Notes: generated from the sequence alone by a model not told the origin. Shown: positions 1 through 8,015, numbered from the stretch's first letter. The stretch is DNA of 57,271 nt from Latescibacteria bacterium UBA6620 (GCA_002433075.1 DJHM01000060.1:1-57271), one strand, 5' to 3'. Program-made: numbers and translations.

Positions 1-23
1 GAACAATCCCGGGGGGCAGGTCA
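1..23. mobile_element. Insertion sequence terminal fragment (left window end)
   Basis: The first 23 bases end in GGGGGCAGGTCA, the reverse complement of the 12 bases TGACCTGCCCCC at 57249-57260. Ends of this kind occur in IS3-like elements, but no transposase is present here to confirm a family. The element body would lie to the left of the window. Family assignment is inference; the inverted match to the right window end is seen directly. Confidence 0.5.
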
Positions 24-30
24 AGACCGA

Positions 31-60
31 TACTTCGACTGCGCTCAGTATGACGGTGGC
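31..60. repeat. Short interspersed repeat-like segment
   Basis: The segment includes CTTCGACTGCGCTCAG and continues into TATGACGG. Very similar words recur between genes in many uncultivated bacterial genomes. Only one copy was noticed in this window, so its repeat nature rests on general familiarity rather than on this sequence. Confidence 0.3.
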
Positions 61-133
61 GCTGGGTGATCCCAGGGCGTGTTTTCCCCAAGGTCATAGA
101 TTCTTCTAACCCACCTCTTATACACTGTACATC

Positions 134-167
134 AAAAAAGCCCCATTCGGCCTATCGCGGTGGGGCT
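134..167 (-). terminator. Rho-independent terminator (distal, minus strand)
   Basis: Read on the minus strand, AGCCCCA and TGGGGCT pair across a 15-base loop and are followed by a run of six T. It lies downstream of lepB, behind a second terminator. Confidence 0.6.
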
Positions 168-188
168 TAACCTGTTCCGCGGATGGGT

Positions 189-225
189 ATAAAAGGCTCT
201 CCGGGCCGCGGAGCCCGAGAGAGCC
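189..225 (-). terminator. Rho-independent terminator (minus strand)
   Basis: On the minus strand GGCTCTC pairs with GAGAGCC. An inner GGGC/GCCC stem extends the hairpin, and TTTTATA follows. It probably ends the oxidoreductase-lepB transcript. The 247 bases between it and the lepB stop codon hold no gene that I recognise. Confidence 0.6.
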
Positions 226-472
226 TCGTCGAAGCAAGTGATACCGCTTGGTCAGTGTTAAATATCGGCATCAGAGGGCCCAATCTTGACCTCCATCTCC
301 GGCCTCTATACCAAGCAGAAATCGCCCCAAATCATTGTTTTATATTGTACTTATGAAATAAATATGGGTAGGCGTTTCACCATAAGCCCGGAGGTGTCCA
401 GGCTAGTGAAGCACCTTCTCAGTCTAACACCATCTTTCTCTGCGTTCCCCAGAGATCTCTACGGTAAAGCTT

Positions 473-1144
473 TTACCAGACGGGTCCCAAACGCCACCAG
501 CGGATCTTGTTCCAGATCTGCCACAGTGGGATCTCGCTGTCCCACGAATAGTAGATCACGAGGGGATGCGCCTTGATCTTTTCCAGAGACACAGGGCCCC
601 AGATCCGCGAATCGTAGCTGTTGTCCCGGTTATCACCCATCACAAAAATGTGGCCCTCGGGCACCTTTTTCGGGCCGAACGACCCTCGTCTGAATCGGCG
701 CGGGAGGGAAGACCGCTCCAGATACTTCACACCGGGCGGCTCGTCGAAAAGCTCTCCATCGACGAAAACCTGCTGGTTCCTGACCTCCACCGTCTGGCCA
801 CCGACCGCCACGCACCGTTTGATGAAATCCTTCGACGGGTCCTCGGGAAATTCGAAGATCACCAGGTCCCCCGGTTCGGGGTCCCAGATACCGGGCATTC
901 GGAACGACGGAAGCTTGAAATTGAGAATCGGAAGCCGGTCCGGGATCTGTGTTCCGAACGTCAGCTTGTCGCCCAGGACGTAGTCCCCCTCAAGAAGCGT
1001 ATCCTCCATCGACCCGGACGGAATGTGATACGCCTGAACGAGCGTGGACCGAATCAGGATCACCAGCAGGACGACCGACAGGGTCGTCTTGAAAAACTCC
1101 TGGATCGTCGCGGGCTTCTTCTTTTCTCTGCGTCTTCGAGCCAT
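473..1144 (-). CDS. lepB: Signal peptidase I
   Basis: A 223-residue type I signal peptidase that removes signal peptides from exported proteins at the outer face of the inner membrane. A basic N-terminus is followed by one membrane segment at about residues 20-38. The catalytic serine is S45 in PSGSM and the general-base lysine is K109 in FIKR. The MGDNRDNSYDSR box lies near residues 165-180. Only one clear N-terminal membrane segment is seen, as is common outside the enterobacteria. It sits 9 bases downstream of the oxidoreductase gene in the same direction, so the two are probably co-transcribed and stop at the hairpins near 189-225. All catalytic boxes are intact and the assignment is secure. 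Confidence 0.95.
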   Translation of the reverse strand: MARRRREKKKPATIQEFFKTTLSVVLLVILIRSTLVQAYHIPSGSMEDTLLEGDYVLGDKLTFGTQIPDRLPILNFKLPSFRMPGIWDPEPGDLVIFEFPEDPSKDFIKRCVAVGGQTVEVRNQQVFVDGELFDEPPGVKYLERSSLPRRFRRGSFGPKKVPEGHIFVMGDNRDNSYDSRIWGPVSLEKIKAHPLVIYYSWDSEIPLWQIWNKIRWWRLGPVW

Positions 1145-1153
1145 TGACGTCGA

Positions 1154-2128
1154 TCAATCCCGCCCGAAGCTCAGGCGCATCGGATTCCCCGTTTCCGCCG
1201 ACCGGTTAGCGGCCAGGGTGACCTCAAGGGATTTAACACCATCTTCGAAGTCGGACCGGATTGCGGATCCGTCACCTTTCCGGATCGCATCGACGAACAC
1301 CTCGTCGATGTCTTCATTCTCGGGCATCGGCGGCAACGAGCCCGCGCTCTCGGGCGACAGCTCGGCATTCGCGCCCGTCAGGTTCAATCGCGCATCGTCC
1401 AGGATGAACTCGATCCCGCTCGACCCTCCGCCCTCCCGCATCACGCAGGTCGAGCTCAACACTCCCACGGCCCCGCTTTCGAACTTGAACGACAGCGCGT
1501 AGACATCCGGGATATCCAGGTTCTCCACGTCACCCAGCGTGCGCAGGGCGTAGTAGGCGTGTACTTCTTCGATCTCGCCCGCAATGTATCGGATCATATC
1601 TACCTGGTGTGTCGTCTGTTCAACCAGTTGCCCACCCGACTGATCCATAATGCGCCACCAAGGCGTGCCTGGTAATCCTCCCCAACGATGAGAAACCACC
1701 ATCCCCACCGTCTTGTCGGCCAGATACGCCCTTGCCTGCTGCACGGCCCCGAAGTACCTCAGCTGATATCCCACAGACGAAAGTACGCCCGCCTTCTTGA
1801 TCGCTTCGTTGATCTCGATCGCCTTTTCCATCGACGGAGCGACCGGCTTCTCAAGAAACAGATGGATCCCGCGCTCCGCCGCGGCCGTCTCCGCATCGAA
1901 GTGCGCGAAGGTCGGTACGACTACGTAAAGCGCATCGAGAGACTCTGCATCGAACATCGCGCGGTGATCGGTGTAGACGTTGCCCCCGTATTCGGCGGTG
2001 GCTTCCGAAGCCGTTCCCCCGTTGACGTCGCAGATTGCGGCCAGTTCCACATCCTCGATCGCGGCCAACGCCTTCATATGGCTCCGGGCCCGACCACCGG
2101 CCCCGATGAACCCCACCTTGATTGCCAT
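1154..2128 (-). CDS. Gfo/Idh/MocA family oxidoreductase
   Basis: A 324-residue NAD(P)-dependent oxidoreductase of the glucose-fructose oxidoreductase / inositol dehydrogenase / MocA family. The N-terminal Rossmann fold opens with VGFIGAGGRARSHM (residues 5-18). The family hallmark EKP is at residues 93-95. The C-terminal half has the usual beta-sheet dimer domain (about 125-310). Family members oxidise sugars, inositols or related polyols; the substrate cannot be read from sequence. The gene is divergent from the broken aldolase gene and upstream of lepB. Its promoter must lie in the 250-base gap at 2129-2378, where I see no strong consensus. Confidence 0.88.
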   Translation of the reverse strand: MAIKVGFIGAGGRARSHMKALAAIEDVELAAICDVNGGTASEATAEYGGNVYTDHRAMFDAESLDALYVVVPTFAHFDAETAAAERGIHLFLEKPVAPSMEKAIEINEAIKKAGVLSSVGYQLRYFGAVQQARAYLADKTVGMVVSHRWGGLPGTPWWRIMDQSGGQLVEQTTHQVDMIRYIAGEIEEVHAYYALRTLGDVENLDIPDVYALSFKFESGAVGVLSSTCVMREGGGSSGIEFILDDARLNLTGANAELSPESAGSLPPMPENEDIDEVFVDAIRKGDGSAIRSDFEDGVKSLEVTLAANRSAETGNPMRLSFGRD

Positions 2129-2378
2129 TCGAGAATCTCCTTGTGCTGTTTGTACCTGCGGGCCGAAACATAGACGTGCGTGTGGAGAGTGTCAAGAAAC
2201 GGAAGTAAAAGCGGTGGGCCCGCCTTCGCGCTCTGCGCTACGGCGAGGTGGGCGGTGGGCGGACAAAGCAAGACGTCGCTGAAAGTCCAAGTCGATCCTA
2301 TATTGCGTTTGGCGGAGAAACCATCGCAGGTAGAAGCAAAGCTGCAGCCACTGTCTAACGACCTCAGAGAGAACGGAA

Positions 2379-3425
2379 ATGACAATCCACGATCTCGATA
2401 CGCCCGCATTGACGATCGATCTCGACATCCTCGAGAAGAACATCCGAGAGACGCAGGAAGAGTGTGACAGGTTCAACATCCCACTCCGTGTTCACACGAA
2501 GACACACAAGATTCCCGAAATCTCGAAAATGCAGGTCGAAGCCGGCGCGATCGGCATTGTCTGCTAGAAGGTCGGCGAAGCAGAGCAGATGGTGGATGCG
2601 GGCCTTGACGACATTCTCATTCCCTACAACATCATCGGTAAAACGAAACTCGATCGTCTGTCCGCGCTCTCGCGCCGGGCGAAAATGACCGTCGCCGCGG
2701 ATTCTTCGATCACCATTCGGGGCCTTGCCGATGCAGTCGCTCGCCACAGCGTGGAAATCCGTGTCATCGTGGAGTGTCACACCGGTGGAAACCGTTGTGG
2801 CGTCCAATCACCCTAAGCGGCGATCGACCTTGCGCACCAGATCGACGGGGCAGATGGGCTTCTCTTCGACGGCTTGATGACCTACCCCAGCAACCATCGG
2901 GCGAAACCGTTCATCGATCGGGTCAGAACACTTGCCGACGAAGCCGGACTCCCCCTCCGCACGATCAGTGGCGGCGGAACCGGGACCCCCGAAGTCTCCG
3001 CCGCCATCGGTTGCACCGAGACCCGAATCGGTTCCTACGTCTTCGAAGGCTTGCGTCGATTCAATCGGGATCGGAACCCGCCCAACCCCACCACCTGTGC
3101 GGAAAGAATGATCGTCACCGTGGTCAACACTCCCACCCCAGAACGGGCTATTGTGGACGGCGGTCAGAAAACCTTCACCAGCTACGCCCCCACCCCCTAC
3201 GGATACATCGTCGAACACCCCGACGCGAAGGTCGTGGGAATGTCTGTCGAGCACGGTCACATCGACACGTCGTCCTGCGACCACGCCTTCACCGTCGGAG
3301 ATCGACTGTCCATCATCCCCCTCCACCAGGGAATGACCAAGAATCTTCACGACGAAGTCCACGTCGTTCGCGACGGAAGCGTCGTCGCCACCTGGAAAGT
3401 TGCCGGCCGAGGAAAGGTGCAATAA
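2379..3425 (+). pseudogene. DSD1/D-threonine aldolase-type PLP enzyme with two in-frame stops
   Basis: One reading frame of 348 codons encodes a fold-type III PLP enzyme of the D-threonine aldolase / D-serine dehydratase-like (DSD1, alanine racemase N-terminal) family. The opening DLDTPALTIDLDILEKNI and the PLP-lysine region HTKTHK (about residues 39-44) are intact. So are SGGGTGTPE near residue 200 and the C-terminal metal-site region around CDHAFTVGD. The frame is interrupted by TAG at codon 63 (2565-2567), where relatives usually carry Gln, and by TAA at codon 146 (2814-2816), where Glu is usual. No frameshift separates the pieces, so each stop looks like a single substitution. The intact enzyme would cleave or dehydrate D-3-hydroxyamino acids. 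It abuts the creatininase-family gene with no gap. It is either a very young pseudogene or carries sequence errors. Confidence 0.85.
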
Positions 3426-4325
3426 ATGAGACGAGAGGTAAGATGGGAACGAATGTTCCCCGACGAACTCGAATCCGCATTCGCAGAATGTCCGCTGGCG
3501 TGGTTCACCTACGGTCTGTGTGAGCCCCACGGGCCCCAAAACGCCGTCGGACTTGACGCGATCAAAGCGCACGGCATCGCCTGCCGGGCTGCACGCGCTC
3601 ACGGCGGCATCGTCGCCCCACCCGACTACTGGCACATCCACGAGATTGGCGGCTACGCCGTCTGGTCAGAGCGGTCCGTTGGACAGCCACCGCACTCCTG
3701 GCTGACGTGTATGCCTCCCTGGCAACACTTCAAGAACATCTGCTACCACATCCGCCAGGCAGACGCACTCGGGTTTCACGCCGCGCTCTTCATCACCGGT
3801 CACTACGGTCCCAACTGGGAGGACTTGAAGACCCTCGTTGACCTCGTTCAGCCTCACGTCGGTACGCGCCTTTACAGCCTTCCCGACTTCGAGGCCAATC
3901 AACCCGGCTTCGATGAAGACGGGAACAGCGGCGGCGACCACGCGGGCAAGGTCGAGACGTCTCTGCTCTGGGCCATCGAGCCAGAGTCGGTCGACCTTTC
4001 CAGACTTCCGCCCGAGGACGATCCCGGTCCTCACTTCGCGATGGGCCGGACCGTTCGTGAAACCAACCGCATCGTAGGGGAACGAATGGTTCGGGACGAA
4101 GTCGAGTGGCTGGGTCAGAAAGCAAGGGAACTGTTGTCGGATTACGAGAAGGCGAGCCCGCCCCATAGTCTGACCACGTTCGACGCGGTCGAAGAGCTGT
4201 GGGCAGACATCGTGCGACCCGCCCTGTCAGCTTTCAAGACGATGCAGCCGACCTGGAACGACGGCGAACCCGTGCCCCTGGATTCGATGTGGTTTGAGAA
4301 CTGGAAAACCGATGGGGAAAAGTAG
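3426..4325 (+). CDS. Creatininase family protein
   Basis: A 299-residue member of the creatininase / creatinine amidohydrolase family, metal-dependent hydrolases of cyclic amides. The first metal site is visible as CEPHGPQNAVGLDAIKAH (about residues 33-50), with Glu, His and Asp in the family spacing. ITGHYGPN stands where NGHGGN is typical. HAGKVETS supplies the distal Glu, although relatives usually read HAGE at that point. It starts directly after the aldolase stop codon, so translation of the two was probably coupled. The substrate is unknown; many paralogues in soil and marine bacteria are not true creatininases. A strong hairpin follows at 4372-4419. Confidence 0.82.
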   Translation: MRREVRWERMFPDELESAFAECPLAWFTYGLCEPHGPQNAVGLDAIKAHGIACRAARAHGGIVAPPDYWHIHEIGGYAVWSERSVGQPPHSWLTCMPPWQHFKNICYHIRQADALGFHAALFITGHYGPNWEDLKTLVDLVQPHVGTRLYSLPDFEANQPGFDEDGNSGGDHAGKVETSLLWAIEPESVDLSRLPPEDDPGPHFAMGRTVRETNRIVGERMVRDEVEWLGQKARELLSDYEKASPPHSLTTFDAVEELWADIVRPALSAFKTMQPTWNDGEPVPLDSMWFENWKTDGEK

Positions 4326-4371
4326 CTGAGAGGCAGGAGACGGAAAAACTAAGCATGCAAAATGCAAAAGG

Positions 4372-4419
4372 GAAGGCGCCCTGCTCGGTTGAGAAGCGAG
4401 CAACGCGCCTTCCTATTTT
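4372..4419 (+). terminator. Terminator after creatininase-family gene
   Basis: GGAAGGCGC pairs with GCGCCTTCC. An inner GCTCG/CGAGC stem lies within it and TATTTT follows on the plus strand. Because A-rich sequence precedes it, it may also stop minus-strand transcripts coming from the FGE-fold and receiver genes. Confidence 0.65.
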
Positions 4420-4424
4420 CGTCG

Positions 4425-4466
4425 TCAACCGTCTACCGTCAACTGTCTGCTGTCAACTGCTGATCC
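4425..4466. repeat. Three 14-bp tandem units beginning GTCAAC
   Basis: Units GTCAACCGTCTACC, GTCAACTGTCTGCT and GTCAACTGCTGATC follow one another without a gap. The third diverges in its second half. They sit between the terminator and the 3' end of the receiver gene and have no clear role. Confidence 0.55.
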
Positions 4467-4828
4467 TACAAAGCCAGATTGAACGTCACCTGGGCATCCA
4501 GGTAGTTCAGGTCCAGAGGCTTCGTCACATAGTCCGATGCACCTTCGTTCATTGCTTCCCGCGCGCTCTCTTCGTCCTCGACCGCGGTGATCATAATCGC
4601 CTTGAGGGTCGGCTTGACCTGTTTGAGGAGGCGCAGGAGCTGAACGCCGTGCATCCCCGGCATCATAATGTCCAACAGCGCCAGGTCGGGGTCGTGCTCG
4701 CGCACCAGGTTCACGGCCTCGTCCTCCACTTGCGTGGAGATCACTTCGTGCCCCTTCAGGTCGTGGAAAAAATCAGTGATGAGCTAACAGATGCTCTCGT
4801 TGTCGTCGACCACGAGAAGTTTGGCCAT
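4466..4828 (-). pseudogene. CheY-like receiver domain with an in-frame TAG
   Basis: A stand-alone response-regulator receiver domain of about 120 codons. It begins MAKLLVVDDNESIC with the acidic DD pair. The phospho-acceptor Asp lies in DLALLDIMMPGMHG, the conserved Thr in AIMITA and the conserved Lys in VTKPLDL. Codon 15 is TAG (4784-4786) in place of the Glu usually found there, and the frame resumes unchanged. Without readthrough, translation would have to begin inside the domain and would lose the N-terminal acidic pocket. It lies 10 bases downstream of the FGE-fold gene in the same direction. It would be a single-domain output or phosphorelay protein if functional. Confidence 0.8.
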
Positions 4829-4838
4829 ACGGATTTCT

Positions 4839-5759
4839 TTACTCGATAAAGGTGTCTTTCGCACACCGGAATCCGAAGCTCGGATCCTTTGATGCCCTGA
4901 AGTTGCCAGGGCGATGCGTGCATCTGGCGTATCTCTCGTTGCTGTACCAAGCACCGCCTCGAAGGGCGCGGCGCGTGCCCTCCCGAGGACCGGAAGGATT
5001 GTCGCGGTCGCCGTTCCGGTAGGCCCCTCGATCGTACCAGTCCGAGCACCACTCCCATACGTTCCCGGTCAGGTGGTAGATCCCTTCCGGACCTGGAGGA
5101 TGTTCATCGACTACCACGGGGCCGGCATATAGGCCCTTCCCCACACGGGCGACGGTCGAATCGTACCGATGACCGTTCGCATAGACCCGATCATCGCTCC
5201 CACGACACGCCCGCTCCCATTCCGCCTCCGTCGGCAGTCGTTTCCCCTGCCGACGGCAGAAAGCGGTTGCGTCAGCCCAGGTTACGTTCGTTGCCGGGAG
5301 CCCGTCCCCGTCGAACGGCGGAGTGTAGCGCGTTCGGAATCGCCTGTAGTCGGCCATCGAAACTTCCGTGCGATCCATAAAGTAGGGTCGCAGTGTCACA
5401 CGATGGGCAGGCCGTTCGCTGTAAGCGCCGTCATCATCGCCCATCGTGAACGTCCCCCCTTCGATGAAGACCATCCCCAAAGGGGCGAGCATTCGGACCA
5501 CCACAACCGAATCGCCCTGAACGAGGATCGATTCTTCGATCGACTCGAACCCTTCCCGTTCCAGACGCAAGAAGTGCGCGCCGCGTGACACTTCGACCGC
5601 CAAACCGTCGATCGTGGTCTCGCCGTAGGGAGTTCCATCCACCAGGACGGTGACCCCTGAGGCGTTCGTCCTGACGATCAGCAACCCCGGGCGAAAGCCG
5701 ATCCAGTATACGAGGCCCAGCATCAGAACCACGGTGGCAACCAGAGCCAGACGTTTCAT
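4839..5759 (-). CDS. PEGA plus SUMF1/FGE-fold protein, membrane anchored
   Basis: About 306 residues. The start chosen is MKRLAL at 5759, where a hydrophobic signal or anchor segment begins; the frame also stays open upstream to 5852. After the anchor comes a PEGA-like domain (about 35-95). The sulfatase-modifying-factor fold fills the rest: GGTFTMGDDDG, RLPTEAEWERACRG, GNVWEWCSDWYDRGAY and RGGAWYSNERYARC. In true formylglycine-generating enzymes the active-site cysteines lie in this last motif; here the equivalent positions are Ser and Ala. It is therefore probably not a formylglycine-generating oxidase but a binding or modified-function member of the fold. The PEGA domain suggests a periplasmic or surface location. 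The receiver gene follows. Confidence 0.8.
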   Translation of the reverse strand: MKRLALVATVVLMLGLVYWIGFRPGLLIVRTNASGVTVLVDGTPYGETTIDGLAVEVSRGAHFLRLEREGFESIEESILVQGDSVVVVRMLAPLGMVFIEGGTFTMGDDDGAYSERPAHRVTLRPYFMDRTEVSMADYRRFRTRYTPPFDGDGLPATNVTWADATAFCRRQGKRLPTEAEWERACRGSDDRVYANGHRYDSTVARVGKGLYAGPVVVDEHPPGPEGIYHLTGNVWEWCSDWYDRGAYRNGDRDNPSGPREGTRRALRGGAWYSNERYARCTHRPGNFRASKDPSFGFRCAKDTFIE

Positions 5760-5787
5760 CACGCCATCCGATCGGTCTGCGCGACGA

Positions 5788-6486
5788 CTATCGCCGTTCG
5801 AAAATCGAATCCCCCAAACCGCCGAACGTGTCATAGCGCCTGAACACGTCATAGCGACACGACAGGGGCCGCCCCGAAAAATCGCGGACGGTCTGGTCGA
5901 GGTCGCATTCCGCCCGGGCGATGCTGCCGGGTGACGTGTCCGCCCGATCCAGGATTTGCCCTCGGGGGCTCACGACCATCGTCTGCGCGGGCTTGTTCAC
6001 AGCCGCCACGCGGACCTTGCGGGAAACTGGCGGGTCGATCTCGTAGCATCGCGCTTCCGCCCAGACGACCCGTCCTCTGTTTGTGTAGGCCAGAAACAGA
6101 TTGAGCGTCAGGGCACCCCGGACAGCGCCCCCATCCAGGTCTCTGGACAGAATAGCCCAGCAGTCCCTCCCAGGTCCCGGGTTCAACTGATCGTGGAAAC
6201 GACCGTTGCTGTCATCGGTAAGGATCGCCCGGACCGACTTCTCGGGCGACGGCACGCCTTCCGTGCGGAAAGCAACCTCGACCCTGTAATGACGCCCGGA
6301 TTCGAACCTGAGCGACTGCCGCCAGCATCCACAGGCATTGACGGCCCCGGTCGCCTCGATAGCAAGGCCCGGTCTGGCGTCCGGACCGCCTTCCCCATCG
6401 ATCTGAAAAACGGGCTCGGACGCTGCCGGAGGAAACCACGTCGTCCAGGCCTGCGTATCGAGCATCAGGTCATCGAAGTGAGCCAT
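5788..6486 (-). pseudogene. Carbon-nitrogen hydrolase-like protein lacking its catalytic core
   Basis: The open frame gives 232 residues from MAHFDD at 6486. The first 150 or so form a carbohydrate-binding-like beta domain of the kind preceding some planctomycete-type nitrilase-superfamily proteins. KVRVAAVN, the usual first strand of the nitrilase domain, is followed at once by KPAQTMVVSPRGQIL, a segment normally near the end of that domain. About 200 residues carrying the catalytic Glu-Lys-Cys are therefore absent. The C-terminus DVFRRYDTFGGLGDS is kept. The simplest reading is an in-frame internal deletion. Whether the remnant is expressed is unknown. It lies between the acetyltransferase and the FGE-fold gene on the same strand. 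Confidence 0.65.
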
Positions 6487-6490
6487 CGAC

Positions 6491-6901
6491 TCAGCTCTTG
6501 ATCCTTTTTTCCACTCGCTGAATGGTCCACACGCCGTCAGCCTCCTCCCCCAGGATGTTGAACCCCCGAGAGGCGAACAGACCCTCAGAAGAGGCGTCGC
6601 CCGTCCGATATCGAGCTTCGATCTGACGTACACCTCGCGCCCGAATTCGATCAACTGCCGCATCGAGCAGGGCGCCACCCAAACCGAATCGACGCCTGTC
6701 CGATCTGACGTAGAGGAGGCCCAGGGCGGCCACGAACTCGTCCTCGCCCCACTCGCAAACCCCGACGGAGCGCTCTCGGTGCATCACGTGCAGCCGAGAA
6801 GCGTGCTCTGATCTAAACGCCGACCAGGGACAAGCCAGCCGCGCCTCGTGCATCATCGACTCGTCATCAACGTCGGCGATACGGATGTTTCGCAGGGCCA
6901 C
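6491..6901 (-). CDS. GNAT family N-acetyltransferase
   Basis: A 136-residue acetyl-CoA-dependent acetyltransferase. The chosen start is GTG at 6901, eight bases after the glyoxalase stop; it places IRIADVDDES at the N-terminus, typical of GNAT proteins. The acetyl-CoA loop is LYVRSDRRRFGLGGALLDAA (about residues 65-84), matching the Q/RxxGxG/A pattern. The C-terminal SEGLFASRGFNILGE motif is also typical. The substrate is unknown. It is packed tightly between the glyoxalase gene and the nitrilase-like remnant. Confidence 0.75.
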   Translation of the reverse strand: MALRNIRIADVDDESMMHEARLACPWSAFRSEHASRLHVMHRERSVGVCEWGEDEFVAALGLLYVRSDRRRFGLGGALLDAAVDRIRARGVRQIEARYRTGDASSEGLFASRGFNILGEEADGVWTIQRVEKRIKS

Positions 6902-6908
6902 AGCTCGG

Positions 6909-7310
6909 TTATTCGCCCACCGGGGTGGAATCAGGCCGTTCGAGCAACTCGATCTCGTAGCCATCTGGATCGTCGACAAAGGCCATCTTCCGACCTTCGG
7001 GGAACGTCTCTCGCCAGTCTCCAGGCCAGATCTCGAGGCCTTTCTTCTCGAGCTCGTCGCACAGAGCGATCAGGTCGGGCACCCCGATGGCGAAGTGCAT
7101 CAGGTCCTCAGGGACGTTCATCTCGTAGTCGTCCGAGTAGGTCAGCTCCAACGTGTGTTCGTTACCAGGTAGTTCAAGGTGACAGATCTGGTTCCCCGCC
7201 GGCGACTTTTCGGAGCGGCTCTTGACCTTGAACCCGAGGTGTTCGCAATAATAGGCGATCGACTTGTCGAGGTCACTGACTCGCACGCGAGTGTGAAGAA
7301 AATCGGGCAT
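6909..7310 (-). CDS. Glyoxalase/VOC family protein
   Basis: A 133-residue vicinal-oxygen-chelate protein resembling lactoylglutathione lyase. The start at 7310 (MPDFLHTRVRVSDL) is preceded by AGGAG; the frame also extends upstream to 7397 without conserved sequence. Features include HTRVRVSDLDKSIAYYCEHLGF, LELPGNEHTLELTY, LMHFAIGVPDL and FVDDPDGYEIELLE. Metal ligands His, Glu, His and Glu can be placed in these motifs, as in glyoxalase I. The likely role is detoxification of methylglyoxal as its thiol adduct; other VOC reactions are possible. The acetyltransferase gene follows in the same direction. Confidence 0.82.
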   Translation of the reverse strand: MPDFLHTRVRVSDLDKSIAYYCEHLGFKVKSRSEKSPAGNQICHLELPGNEHTLELTYSDDYEMNVPEDLMHFAIGVPDLIALCDELEKKGLEIWPGDWRETFPEGRKMAFVDDPDGYEIELLERPDSTPVGE

Positions 7311-7442
7311 TGGGTGCTCCTGAATGGGTTGCGATGGGCATCGGCGAGGCCCAAAAATATGGTTGCGGCACCGCCGCATAAAGCGAAATGTACACAAAAA
7401 TACCGGAGCGGAGGCCCCGGTTGATCAGGAAAGGGGGGTCTG

Positions 7443-7805
7443 TCAGACGGCGGCGACCGGCAGGGGTTTTTCGACCGGGCGATCGACGCCCAGCGCTCGA
7501 CGCACCCGCTTGACCGCCTGGCGATGATGGCTTTGCACCGCACTCTTGGAGATGGACAGCAGCAGGGCGATTTCGGCGAACGTCTTGCCCTGAGCTCGGA
7601 GCAGCAGAACCTCATACTTGCGCCCGTGAATGACGGTCTCGATCACGTCTTTGACCTGCGACAGTCGGATCGGATCGGGCCCCGTGCTGATCATCTGGCT
7701 CAGATGACACAGATGGTCTTCGCTCTGGAACGTGTCGGAGAGCATCACCAGGCGATCGGGTGAGTAGGAGACCTCTCTGACAGTATCGTATCTGACTTTA
7801 TTCAT
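7443..7805 (-). CDS. Small sigma-70 region 4 / LuxR-like HTH protein
   Basis: A 120-residue DNA-binding protein. Its C-terminal half, EVLLLRAQGKTFAEIALLLS followed by ISKSAVQSHHRQAVKRVRRAL (about residues 63-104), is a region-4/LuxR-type helix-turn-helix. Nothing resembling sigma region 2 is present, so it is not a complete sigma factor. The N-terminal 60 residues match nothing I recognise. It is transcribed alone, away from the CNNM gene, with a strong inverted repeat in its leader at 7825-7861. The target is unknown. Confidence 0.7.
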   Translation of the reverse strand: MNKVRYDTVREVSYSPDRLVMLSDTFQSEDHLCHLSQMISTGPDPIRLSQVKDVIETVIHGRKYEVLLLRAQGKTFAEIALLLSISKSAVQSHHRQAVKRVRRALGVDRPVEKPLPVAAV

Positions 7806-7824
7806 TGTTTTCCATAATGTTAGA

Positions 7825-7861
7825 GGGCCGGAGAGTGTCCGAAACCACCTCGCTCCGGCCC
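7825..7861. promoter_or_regulatory. 9-bp inverted repeat in leader of HTH gene
   Basis: GGGCCGGAG and CTCCGGCCC form a perfect stem around a 19-base loop. It ends 20 bases before the HTH start codon and is not followed by a T run. It could be an operator for autoregulation or an RNA hairpin close to the ribosome binding site. Confidence 0.4.
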
Positions 7862-8015
7862 GCTTAACGACCGTAATGTAGGGTCTCCGAGAGGGGCGGG
7901 CAAGCGAAAACCCGGCGCGCTCGACCTCTCGAATTCCCTTGACCCTCCCGGGCTGGCGTCGGACTTTTACAAACCCCTTCGCCCCTTCCTCACGCTTCCA
8001 AAAGGTCCTCCCAGA

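Noticed and set aside
286..576. Open frame of 96 codons on the plus strand near the left end
   Set aside because: It runs into the 3' end of lepB in antisense and the translation resembles no protein family.
2565..4786. Recoding of TAG as an amino acid to explain the interrupted genes
   Set aside because: mtaB, rdgB and the creatininase-family gene end in TAG at normal lengths, the aldolase also has a TAA, and no suppressor tRNA or pyrrolysine gene is in the window.
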